Of a DNA stretch of 64,000 bases, positions 45,135-55,888 are shown in pieces. The DNA is from Stomorhina lunata. Lineage: Eukaryota; Arthropoda; Insecta; Diptera; Rhiniidae. The notes below the pieces were generated by a model. That model saw nothing but the letters and a program-made list of their open reading frames with translations. It made no database searches and was not told the DNA's origin. Every line of letters begins with the position of its first letter. The stretch's first letter is position 1. The DNA is taken from assembly GCA_933228675.1 (NCBI GenBank), contig OW121744.1:98771026-98835025 (forward strand). The letters run 5' to 3'. The position numbers and the translations under genes are program-made.

Positions 45135-47645
45135 GAACAAAGTTTTTTACAGAAAATTTTGACTGAAAGTCTAAGTTTTCTATAGAAAATTTTGACTAAA
45201 AGTCTAAGTTTTCTATAGAAAATTTTGACCAAAAGTCAAAGTTTCTATAGAAAATTTTGACCAAAAGTCAAAGTTTTCTATAGAAAATTTTGACTAAAAG
45301 TCTAAGTTTTCTATAGAAAATTTTGACTAAAAGTCTAAGTTTTCTATAGAAAATTTTAACTTAAAGTCTAAGTTTTCTATAGAAAATTTTGACTAAAAGT
45401 CTAAGTTTTCTATAGAAAATTTTGACTAAAAGTCTAAGTTTTCTATAGAAAATTTTGACTAAAAGTCTAAGTTTTCTATAGAAAATTTTGACTAAAAGTC
45501 TAAGTTTTCTATAGAAAATTTTGACTAAAAGTCTAAGTTTTCTATAGAAAATTTTGACTAAAAGTCTAAGTTTTCTATAGAAAATTTTGACTAAAAGTCT
45601 AAGTTTTCTATAGAAAACTTTGACTAAAAGTCTAAGTTTTCTATAGAAAATTTTGACTAAAAGTCTAAGTTTTCTATAGAAAATTTTGACTAAAAGTCTA
45701 AGTTTTCTATAGAAAATTTTGACTAAAAGTCTAAGTTTTCTATAGAAAATTTTGACTAAAAGTCTAAGTTTTCTATAGAAAATTTTGACTAAGTTTTCTA
45801 TAGAAAATTTTGACTAAAAGTCTAAGTTTTCTATAGAAAATTTTGACTAAAAGTCTAAGTTTTCTATAGAAAATTTTGACTAAAAGTCTAAGTTTTCTAT
45901 AGAAAATTTTGACTAAAAGTCTAAGTTTTCTATAGAAAATTTTGACTAAAAGTCTAAGTTTTCTATAGAAAATTTTGACTAAAAGTCTAAGTTTTCTATA
46001 GAAAATTTTGACTAAAAGTCTAAGTTTTCTATAGAAAATTTTGACTAAAAGTCTAAGTTTTCTATAGAAAATTTTGACTAAAAGTCTAAGTTTTCTATAG
46101 AAAATTTTGACTAAATGTCTAAGTTTTCTATAGAAAATTTTGACTAAAAGTCTAAGTTTTCTATAGAAAATTTTGACTAAAAGTCTAAGTTTTCTATAGA
46201 AAATTTTGACTAAAGGTCTAAGTTTTCTATAGAAAATTTTGACTAAAAGTCTAAGTTTTCTATAGAAAATTTTGACTAAAAGTCTATGTTTTCTATAGAA
46301 AATTTTGACTAAAAGTCTAAGTTTTCTATAGAAAATTTTGACTAAAAGTCTAAGTTTTCTATAGAAAATTTTGACTAAAAGTCTAAGTTTTCTATAGAAA
46401 ATTTTGACTAAAAGTCTAAGTTTTCTATAGAAAATTTTGACTAAAAGTCTAAGTTTTCTATAGAAAATTTTCACTAAAAGTCTAAGTTTTCTATAGAAAA
46501 TTTTCACTAAAAGTCTAAGTTTTCTATAGAAAATTTTCACTAAAAGTCTAAGTTTTCTATAGAAAATTTTCACTAAAAGTCTAAGTTTTCTATAGAAAAT
46601 TTTCACTAAAAGTCTAAGTTTTCTATAGAAAATTTTGACTAAAAGTCTATGTTTTCTATAGAAAATTTTGACTAAAAGTCTAAGTTTTCTATAGAAAATT
46701 TTGACTAAAAGTCTATGTTTTCTATAGAAAATTTTGACTAAAAGTCTAAGTTTTCTATAGAAAATTTTGACTAAAAGTCTAAGTTTTCTATAGAAAATTT
46801 TGACTAAAAGTCTAAGTTTTCTATAGAAAATTTTGACTAAAAGTCTAAGTTTTCTATAGAAAATTTTGACTAAAAGTCTAAGTTTTCTATAGAAAATTTT
46901 GACTAAAAGTCTAAGTTTTCTATAGAAAATTTTGACTAAAAGTCTAAGTTTTCTATAGAAAATTTTGACTAAAAGTCTAAGTTTTCTATAGAAAATTTTG
47001 ACTAAAAGTATAAGTTTTCTATAGAAAATTTTGACTAAAAGTCTAAGTTTTCTATAGAAAATTTTGACTAAAAGTCTAAGTTTTCTATAGAAAATTTTGA
47101 GTAAAAGTCTAAGTTTTCTATAGAAAATTTTGACTAAAAGTCTAAGTTTTCTATAGAAAATTTTGACTAAGTTTTCTATAGAAAATTTTGACTAAAAGTC
47201 TAAGTTTTCTATAGAAAATTTTGACTAAAAGTCTAAGTTTTCTATAGAAAATTTTGACTAAAAGTCTAAGTTTTCTATAGACAATTTTGACTAAAAGTCT
47301 AAGTTTTCTATAGAAAATTTTGACTAAAAGCCTAAGTTTTCTATAGAAAATTTTGTCTAAACGGCAAAGTTTTCTATAGAAAATTTTGTCTAAATGGCAA
47401 AGTTTTCTATAGAAAATTTTGTTTAAAAGGCAAAGTTTTCTATCGAAAATTTTGGCTAAAAGACAAAGTTTTCTATAGAAAATTTTGTCTAAAATGCAAA
47501 GTTTTCTATTATATTATAATTTTGTCTGAAAGACAAAGTTTTCTATAGAAAATTTTGACCAAAAGTCAAAGTTTTTTATAGAAAATTTTGTCTAAAAGGC
47601 AAAGTTTTTTTGTAGAAAATTTTGTCTAAAGACAAAGTTTTCTTT
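45135..47645 (-). repeat. 33-bp satellite, orientation B (inverted)
   Basis: About 76 units that are the reverse complement of the 42.66-44.2 kb array (TTTTGACTAAAAGTC followed by TAAGTTTTCTATAGAAAA). Variants shared with the other array include TTTTCACTAAAAG in five or six successive units at 46,467-46,610 and AGTCTATGTTTTC at 46,283, 46,645 and 46,706. Two 25-bp short units with the same 8-bp loss (GACTAAGTTTTC) occur at 45,787 and 47,165. Units from 47,345 on diverge (GTCTAAACGGCAAAG types). The 277-codon minus-strand frame at 45,773-46,606 is a by-product of the repeat length. Confidence 0.97.
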
Positions 47646-48869
47646 AAAAAATGTTGGCGATAAAACTAAATATTAAACATTTACATGTTTATTTCATTAA
47701 CAAAAAATGTTTATCAACATGTTGCTAGTCAATTCTTGTGTAGCAACATGTTGCTATGCAGTTGAATCAAAGAAGTCAAAGAAGTTTTTTAAAGCTGAAA
47801 TATCGATTTTTATTTGATAATTTATTGTCTTTCATTAAAACCGAGGGTGTTTATTTAACTGGCATTTGACTATGTTGCAACATATTGCCAATTAAGGCTT
47901 TAATATTAAATTTTTTTTTGCTATATCTAAAAATATCCCTAAAATAAACATAATATATTTATTTCTTTATAATTTATTTTGTTTTTTCCTATTTAACAAG
48001 ACACCATATGTTACTTTATAGAGAATTAAAATTTAAAACTCTACATATGGTTGACTGTTAAGGTAAATGTAAAATGTATACATATTTTAAATGTTGCATT
48101 TACTAAGAGTAAAGTCTTTTTTGTTGTTGCTTTGTTAAGCAGCTTTTTAGCTAATTATAATGCTGGCAACATGTTATGTTAAGTTAAGAAAAATGCATAA
48201 AAAAAATATTACCACAAATTTAATGGCCTTATTTTTAATTGCAACATCAAACAAACAAGACTCTCATAAATTTTTTTCAAAAATTTTGCTAATTTTCAAA
48301 TTTCTGCAGAAAATATTGCACAAACAAAAATGGAAGCAATTAAGAATTATATTTAATTATCTTGCAAAATATGTTATATCTAGAAATAAGACTAGATGAC
48401 TAATTTAATATTTAAAAGCAAATTTTCAAATAGAAAATTTTTAACAAAAAGATTAAAAAAATATTTTTTGTTTGATTTTTTTTAATAGTTTGCATACATA
48501 ATTATATCTAATAAGATTTTTTTTGCACTTACTGTTTTTTGTTAATGCATTAATGATGTTAATTTTATTTAAAAAAAGCCATAAAATTTAAATCCGCCAT
48601 AAAAATTTTTATATATTTATAGAGGAATGTCTTTAATTTTGTAGTTACTCTGTGAAATATTTAAAATAAGTAGGTGGTTTGCTAATACTCTAATAGCCGG
48701 CACTCATTTATTATTGAAACCAAATGTTATAAATACGAGACTATAAGAATTTAATAAGACTCCACTAGTCTTGAAATTATGGTATTATAATGTTTAACCC
48801 GTTCACGAATGACAGCATTTAAACATTTCCTCTTGTAAAAACTACTAAAAGAGAAGTTGACGAAAGGAA
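47646..48869. other. AT-rich spacer with palindrome sites
   Basis: No gene recognised. GCAACATGTTGC occurs at 47,743 with related sites near 47,715 (TCAACATGTTGCTAG), 47,873 (GCAACATATTGCC) and 48,164 (GGCAACATGTTATG). The 79-codon frame at 48,160-48,399 has low-complexity composition and no recognisable domain. Confidence 0.6.
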
Positions 48870-49860
48870 GACTTGACCATAGGGTGACTATAAAAAACTT
48901 GAATATAGGAAGACGTTTCTATAGAAAAGTTGACGATAGGAAGACATATCTATAGAAAAGTTGACCAAAGGAAGACTTTTCTATAGAAAAGTTGACCAAA
49001 GGAAGACTTTTCTATAGAAAAGTTGACCAAAGGAAGACTTTTCTATAGAAAAGTTGACCAACGGAAGACTTTTCTATAGAAAAGTTGACCAAAGGAAGAC
49101 TTTTCTATAGAAAAGTTGACCAAAGGAAGACTTTTCTATAGAAAAGTTGACCAAAGAAAGACTTTTCTATAGAAAAGTTGACCAAAGGAAGACTTTTCTA
49201 TAGAAAAGTTGACCAAAGGAAGACTTTTCTATAGAAAAGTTGACCAAAGGAAGACTTTTCTATAGAAAAGTTGACCAAAGGAAGACTTTTCTATAGAAAA
49301 GTTGACCAAAGGAAGACTTTTCTATAGAAAAGTTGATCAAAGGAAGACTTTTGTATAGAAAAGTTGACCAAAGGAAGACTTTTCTATAGAAAAGTTGACC
49401 AAAGGAAGACTTTTCTATAGAAAAGTTGACTTTTCTATAGAAAAGTTGACGATTGGAAGACTTTTCTATAGAAAAGTTGACGATAGGAAGACATTTCTAT
49501 GGAAAAGTTGACGATAGGAAGACATTTCTATAAAATAGTTGACGATAGGAAGACTTTTTTATAAAAAAGTTGACGATGGGAAGGCTTTCCTATAGAAAAG
49601 TTGACGATGGGAAGACATTTCTTTACAAAAGTTGACGATAGGAAGACATTTCTATAGAAAAGTTGACGACAGGAAGACATTTCTATAAAAAAGTTTACGA
49701 TAGGAAGATATTTCTATACAAAAATTGACTATAGGATAACTTTTCTATACAAAAAATGACGGTAGGAAGACTTTTCTATAGATAAGTTAATGACAGGAGA
49801 CATTTCTATAGAAAGTTTGATGATTATAACCTTTTTCTGTAGAAGATTTGAAGATATTAA
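48870..49860 (+). repeat. 31-bp satellite with 18-bp dyad
   Basis: About 31 units. Each has the perfect 18-bp palindrome ACTTTTCTATAGAAAAGT followed by TGACCAAAGGAAG. The centre (48,960-49,440) is very uniform. The flanks (48,870-48,960 and 49,440-49,860) carry TGACGATAGGAAGACA variants with more indels. One shortened unit occurs at 49,427-49,440. The dyad core TTTTCTATAGAAAA is the one found in the 33-bp satellites on both sides. Confidence 0.96.
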
Positions 49861-50484
49861 GACTTTAAAGGGTTATACAAACATGTACAATTTTGCATTA
49901 AACTTATAATTTTATTTGAATTTCTTTTTAATCAAACAAAAAAAATCCTATAGATTTTGTTAAAAATTTCCCATAATTACTTTTTACTTTCCATGAGTCA
50001 CTTCTTCTTGAATTTCTTTTTAATATTTACCACAAATTCCGTTTCTTCCCTCATTCAATTAAAATCATGTTGCATTTGACAACATGACGCCGGCGACAAG
50101 TTCTCGTATTAAAGAAAATTCAAATATTCCTTACACTGGCATTACTTACTAGTAAGTAGGTATGTAAGTATTAAGACATTTATGCGTTTTTCCATTAAGT
50201 GTTTTATTTTACATGTGTTTTTTGTTGTTGGTGGCGTTGCAAATGTGGCAAGTTTATGAAATACCAAAATGCACTGGTTTTTATAAAAAGCAATTGATTG
50301 CGATTTTTATTGGTTGTCATAAAATTATTACTATATTTTTTTTAAACATTAGTTTAATACTTAATTAAAATAAGTTTTTTACTACTTATTTGGCCATATA
50401 TGATTTTGATATAAGAAATTAAAGTAATAATTCCGACAATTCAACAAAATTTTATCAGAAATTATTTTTGTTTTAATTTGTCTG
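49861..50484. other. AT-rich spacer, no gene seen
   Basis: No coding motif. A weak relative of the palindrome lies near 50,067 (catgttgcatttgacaacatg), an inverted pair of CATGTTG and CAACATG. A short GTTGTTGGTGGC run lies near 50,223. Confidence 0.5.
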
Positions 50485-52015
50485 AAGAAAATTTTCTTAT
50501 TAAAAGGCAAAGTTTTCTGTAGAAAATTTTTACTAAAATTTTGACTAAAATTCAAATTTTTCTATAGACAATTTCGAATAAAATTCAGTTTTTTATAAAA
50601 AAATTTGACTAAAATTCAAAGTTTTCTATAGAAAATTTTGACTAAAAATCAAAGTTTTCTATAGAAAATTTTGACTAAAAGTCTAAGTTTTCTATAGAAA
50701 ATTTTGACTAAAAGTCTAAGTTTTCTATAGAAAATTTTGACTAAAAGTCTAAGTTTTCTATAGAAAATTTTGACTAAAAGTCTAAGTTTTCTATAGAAAA
50801 TTTTGACTAAAAGTCTAAGTTTTCTATAGAAAATTTTGACTAAAAGTCTAAGTTTTCTATAGAAAATTTTGACAAAAAGTCTAAGTTTTCTATAGAAAAT
50901 TTTGACTAAAAGTCTAAGTTTTCTATAGAAAATTTTGACTAAAAGTCTAAGTTTTCTATAGAAAATTTTGACTAAAAGTCTAAGTTTTCTATAGAAAATT
51001 TTGACTAAAAGTCTAAGTTTTCTATAGAAAATTTTGATTAAAAGTCTAAGTTTTCTATAGAAAATTTTGACTAAAAGTCTAAGATTTCTATAGAAAATTT
51101 TGACTAAAAGTCTAAGTTTTCTATAGAAAATTTTGACTAAAAGTCTAAGTTTTCTATAGAAAATTTTGACTAAAAGTCTAAGTTTTCTATAGAAAATTTT
51201 GACTAAAAGTCTACGTTTTCTATAGAAAATTTTGACTAAAAGTCTAAGTTTTCTATAGAAAATTTTGACTAAAAGTCTAAGTTTTCTATAGAAAATTTTG
51301 ACTAAAAGTCTAAGTTTTCTATAGAAAATTTTGACTAAAAGTCTAAGTTTTCTATAGAAAATTTTGACTAAATGTCTAAGTTTTCTATAGAAAATTTTGA
51401 CTAAAAGTCTAAGTTTTCTATAGAAAATTTTGACTTAAATTTTAAGTTTTCTATAGAAAATTTTGACTTGAATTTTAAGTTTTCTATAGAAAATTTGACT
51501 AAAATAATGAGTTTACTATAGAAAATTTTGACTAAAAGTCTAAGTTTTCTATATAAAATTTTGACTAAAATTTTAAGTTTTCTATAGAAAATTTTGACTT
51601 GAATTTTGAGTTTTCTACATATTTTACAAAATTTTTTTTTCTATAAAAAATTAAAAATAAAATTTGAAGATTTCTTTTGAAAATTTTGACTAAAGTTTTA
51701 AGTTTTCTATAGAACATTTTTACTAAAATTTTAAGTTTTTTTATAGAAAATTTTGATTAAAATTTTAAGTTTTCTATAGAAAATTTTGACTAAAATTTTA
51801 AGTTTTTTATAGAAAATTTTTACTAAAATTTTAAGTTTTCTATAGAAAATTTTGACTAAAATTTATAGAAAAATTTGACTAAAAATTTGAGTTTTCTACA
51901 GAAAATTTTTACTAAAATTCAAAGTTTGCTTTGTCTAAAATTTTAAGTTTTCTATAGAAAATTTTAACTGAAGGTCAAAGTTTTCTATAAAATTTTGACT
52001 GAAACTCAAAGTTAG
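50485..52015 (-). repeat. 33-bp satellite, second block, orientation B
   Basis: About 46 units in the same orientation as 45.1-47.6 kb. The middle (50,650-51,430) is nearly uniform. Both edges diverge: AAATTCAAAGTTTTC types before 50,650 and AAATTTTAAGTTTTC types after 51,430, with length changes. TTTTCTATAGAAAA is the best-kept part even in the worn edges. Confidence 0.96.
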
Positions 52016-53699
52016 AAATAAAATTTGACATTAAAATCACACTTTCCTTTCCATATGTCGTTTCGCTTTAGAGGATTTATATATTTGGTTTTGTTTTTAA
52101 GCCTCCCCCTGTTCATTTTTATGAGCTACCCTTATCAACACTTTTCAATTTTCTGGTTAAAATAAATCTTGCGTTATATATTGTATAAATATAAAAATCC
52201 ATTATATAAAAATTATTTACAACAAAAGAAAAACTTAGCCTGCCTCACTCTAATTTCTAACCGAATTTTTAGATACTTTTTTTTCATGTTTTTGCACATG
52301 ACCCACATAATTTATCGTAGAACATACAAAAAGTTTGGTAATAAACGACCCCCAGAAAAAGGAAGAAAATGTTTGAATACAGCTAAAATTTCTTAACGCC
52401 TGTTCAAATGGCACAAAAAGTAAAAAAACAAAATTTTTGTTTAGTACCAGAAAAAAAACGTTTAAATCGGGAAAGAAAAAAGCCGTCGGCATTTGAACCT
52501 TTTTGTCTTTGGGTAGCAAAAAATATTGGGGTTTTCTTTTGAGTTACTTTTTGGGGGTTAAGTTGCAACAATAAATTTTTTGTTTTCAGATTTCTTTGCT
52601 AAATCTTTTGACTTTTTTTAAGGATTTCCTTTTTAAATCCTTTTTTTGATATATGTAACTTTTTTTATGGTTTAAAATCGTATGTTAAAATAACAGAGTC
52701 TGTGGAATAATGAAGTCTGGTTTGTGGATTTGGGGGTTATTTAAGTACCAAGTTTAAGTGTTGACATTATAATAATAATTTTAATTGCTTCAAATAACAA
52801 ATGTTAATGTAGGAATTTCAGTTTTTTTTTGTTTGTCTGTTTTTATGACCATGTAATGGTTTAGACTGGTCAGCTATTATGGGTCTTACCACCATCACAG
52901 AGTCATACAAATGTTAAACAAATATAAGGTAATTAACATGTTGGACTCCTCTTTCCTGCTGCCGTTTTTTTGCTGATTTTCTCTTTATATTTTTTTTCCT
53001 CTTCCATAATGTGTTTATAGAGTCCTTTCTTCCTCTGGGTAAAGATTTTTTCTACATACTTTTTACACAAAAAGCAAAATAAGGATGTTTAAAATAAATT
53101 TCGTTAATGTTAATTTTTTTATTATAAATTTTTTTCCTGTGGTTTTTGCATTTGGCTAAACATTGAGGTTTTCTTTTTTTGTTCTGTTTTTCTTATTATA
53201 ATAATTTTTTGTGCAGAAAAATTTTTTTCAGGAAATTTTTTGTTTGCTTAAAATTTTTTTCTCCTTCAACATTTTCTTCCTTATTTACGTTAATGCTAAT
53301 GTTTTTTTTTTGTTTGGCTCATTTAGAGGGTTTTAAATTTGGCTTTTATATGGTTTTCAACACCTTTTTGGTTTTCGCTTTTTTTTCTTTTGTGAGGGCG
53401 TTAAAGTGGGTGTTGAAAGATTGTTTTAAAGTTTCAACACCTTGTAAGCGTTAAGAACAAAAAAAATCAAGGATACCATAATTAATAGAAACATTAAAAT
53501 AAGAATTAAAGGAACACAGATTTTTATAATAAAAAATTCTTATTATATATTTAAATGTTTTTCCTACGATAATGAAATTTTATAACATTTTAACAACGAT
53601 TTTTTTTTTTTGATTATCTTATCAAAATTACAGAAATTTTTATTGTTTCTTATTTGAAAGTTTTAGTCAAATTAATGATATTTTACAAAAAGAAAAATT
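52016..53699. other. AT-rich, T-rich stretch; no gene seen
   Basis: Long T-rich runs from about 52,560 to 53,420. Several open frames up to 91 codons are Phe- and Lys-rich and reflect composition. No domain recognised. Confidence 0.55.
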
Positions 53700-53900
53700 A
53701 TTCGCACTTGATCCCAGTCTATTACATTTATTTATTAATGTAATAGACAATTTATTGATAAAAGCCAAAAAATGTTTATGGGTACAACCAATGGAAGTTG
53801 GATGGTCTAGCCAACCATTGAAATGCGTTGAGAAATTGGTTGTCCCACAAACTTTTTTACATTAATAAATAAATGTAATAGACTGGGATCAAGTGCGAAT
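53700..53900. mobile_element. MITE-like element, perfect 42-bp TIRs
   Basis: Bases 53,700-53,741 (starting ATTCGCACTTGATCCCAGTC) are exactly repeated in inverted orientation at 53,859-53,900. The left arm contains its own hairpin: GTCTATTACATT at 53,719-53,730 pairs with AATGTAATAGAC at 53,738-53,749, so the left end can fold in two ways. The interior of about 117 bp is non-coding and includes an inverted pair of CCAACCATTGAA and CCAATGGAAGTTGG-like words. No mismatch in 42 bp implies recent insertion. The target duplication is unclear. Confidence 0.85.
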
Positions 53901-55888
53901 CATTTTTATTTTTGAATAATATTTACATCCCGACAGTTTTTATATTTGTTGACGGTATTTTATTTTGATATTTTTATGTTGATGTATGTAACCCATAGAA
54001 ATATTAGTCTGACTACCCACCTTTGGGTATACCATTCGACCACAATCACTTCCTGTATCGATGCTGCTTTCTATGACTGTGTACGAGCTTTAACGTCTAA
54101 GTCGCTTTCTCAAACCTTTAAGAAAAAACTGAATTTCTCTCATTATAAAAACATTTTTTTTTATTTTGATAGAAATTCGTCACTAAATTCATAACCTTTC
54201 GTATTTTTGTCACTAAAAATCCAAATTTTGACCTTCGACCACGATGAAAAATGGGTTATGCTCACCCAATATCAAAGAAAGTTCTAGTGGACATTCCTCA
54301 ATGACTAGGCAATACAATTCAGTATTAGCTTTATCAAAAGAAAACTTAAATAAAATTTACTATACATCTACTTAATTAATGTCCAAAAATGTACTTTCTC
54401 TCGAAATTTTACGATTTCAAGTCGCAGGTACAACGAAACCATATAAGACTCAAACTGAACATTTTTGGATTTTATTACTACATTCGTTTATTTGAACACC
54501 CCTATCAAAAATATTGAAATTTTGAATATTTTTTTAACAAAATTTTCTAAAACTTAAAAAGTTAGTTTTGAAACGGTCCTTAAAAAAGTGCCATTTTCCA
54601 GTATAAAAAAAAACTATGTAATTTTAATTATATTTTAATAAATTTCAGCTTTTTAGTACTTATATGTCTTCAGATGATAAGGAATGCCTTACTATGTAAT
54701 TTCTGTACTCTTAAGTTAATTTTTTTGATGCATATCCTAAGGCGTGTTAAAAAGGACACGAATTTTCTAGGGCAAATTGCGATAACTTTAAAATTACGAG
54801 ATGGATTTTTAGCTTTTATGACTGTAATGAAAGCCGACTTAGTTTTCTTCTACATTTAATTATTAGTTTTGCTAAAAACATATCTTTCTTAGTTAAAATT
54901 TCCCAAAAACCCAAAAAACTTAAATTTTTTCTCATAAAAATGGGTCCTAGAAATAAATGTCCTATGCGCCACCTCAGTACATTGACCTAGGGAGACCTTA
55001 GGTTGTGGAACATCGAACTCAGGCGTATCGAATTTCAATAAAAGTTGTTTTTCGCTCCACCCTACTGTATTATTCATAAATGAATTCTATAAAATTTCCC
55101 ACAACTATTTCTTAAACTCCTCAACAAATCCTGTCCAAATATTGGAGATTTCTTTAACTTCCTTTAGAATCACTCAAGACTAAAAAAGCTATTAATAATA
55201 AAAATGAAGAAAAACTGCCACAACTACACAAATAACTGTCAACCATCGTAATAGCTAAAGAGAGATGAGCAGAGAGGGAGAACCAGAACGAAGAAAGAGA
55301 ATGAGTAAAAAACGCATATGCCAAAAGACCACACAAACAAACATTGCCAACATCAGAAATAACCGAGGCTCAGAAACTTATAAGACGTGACTTCTTTTAA
55401 TGCAAGTGGGAGCAAGAATGAAATCAATAAGACCGCCAAATGCGACTTTAGAATACGTTACACTTCCAAATGATACACATATAAAAATTATATTAGAATA
55501 TTAGTGATATTTATGATTTTTTAAAATTGGATATGGTCAATGAGTTTTCTGATGAGTAAGACAACCAGTAGAATCGAATCCAACTAGAAGCGATACCGAA
55601 ACAGCAATTGAATAGATTTGAACTTTTTGCATCCCTATCAATAGAGGCTTAATCGCATGAGCTCAGCATTGCAGATTGTTATTATTCACATTTTATATTT
55701 TTTCCTTATGGCCCCCCAAGTTCTAAAAGGCTTGATCTATACTTAAGTTAATCTTAATGTTTTGGTAAAAAAGTAAATAGTATTCGAAATTTGGAAATTA
55801 TTGAATTCTCACTTTAATACGATGGAAGGTCCGAACATTTTCAAACGATTCCCTTTGTGGTTGATTATAAGCAACTGAGGCAGCTATC
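53901..55888. other. Mixed AT-rich sequence, no gene recognised
   Basis: From 53,940 there are stretches of more balanced composition, with minus-strand frames of up to 62 codons (for example 54,889-55,077, reading FDTPEFDVPQPKVSLGQC). I do not recognise a family. This segment looks more protein-like than its surroundings and could be transposon debris, but nothing confirms it. Confidence 0.4.

Noticed and set aside
45773..46606. 277-codon minus-strand frame as a gene
   Set aside because: The same satellite in inverted orientation; the frame ends where a shortened unit breaks it.
52250..53454. Frames of 75-91 codons in the T-rich stretch
   Set aside because: Phe- and Lys-rich from base composition; no domain, and no splice-supported context could be argued.
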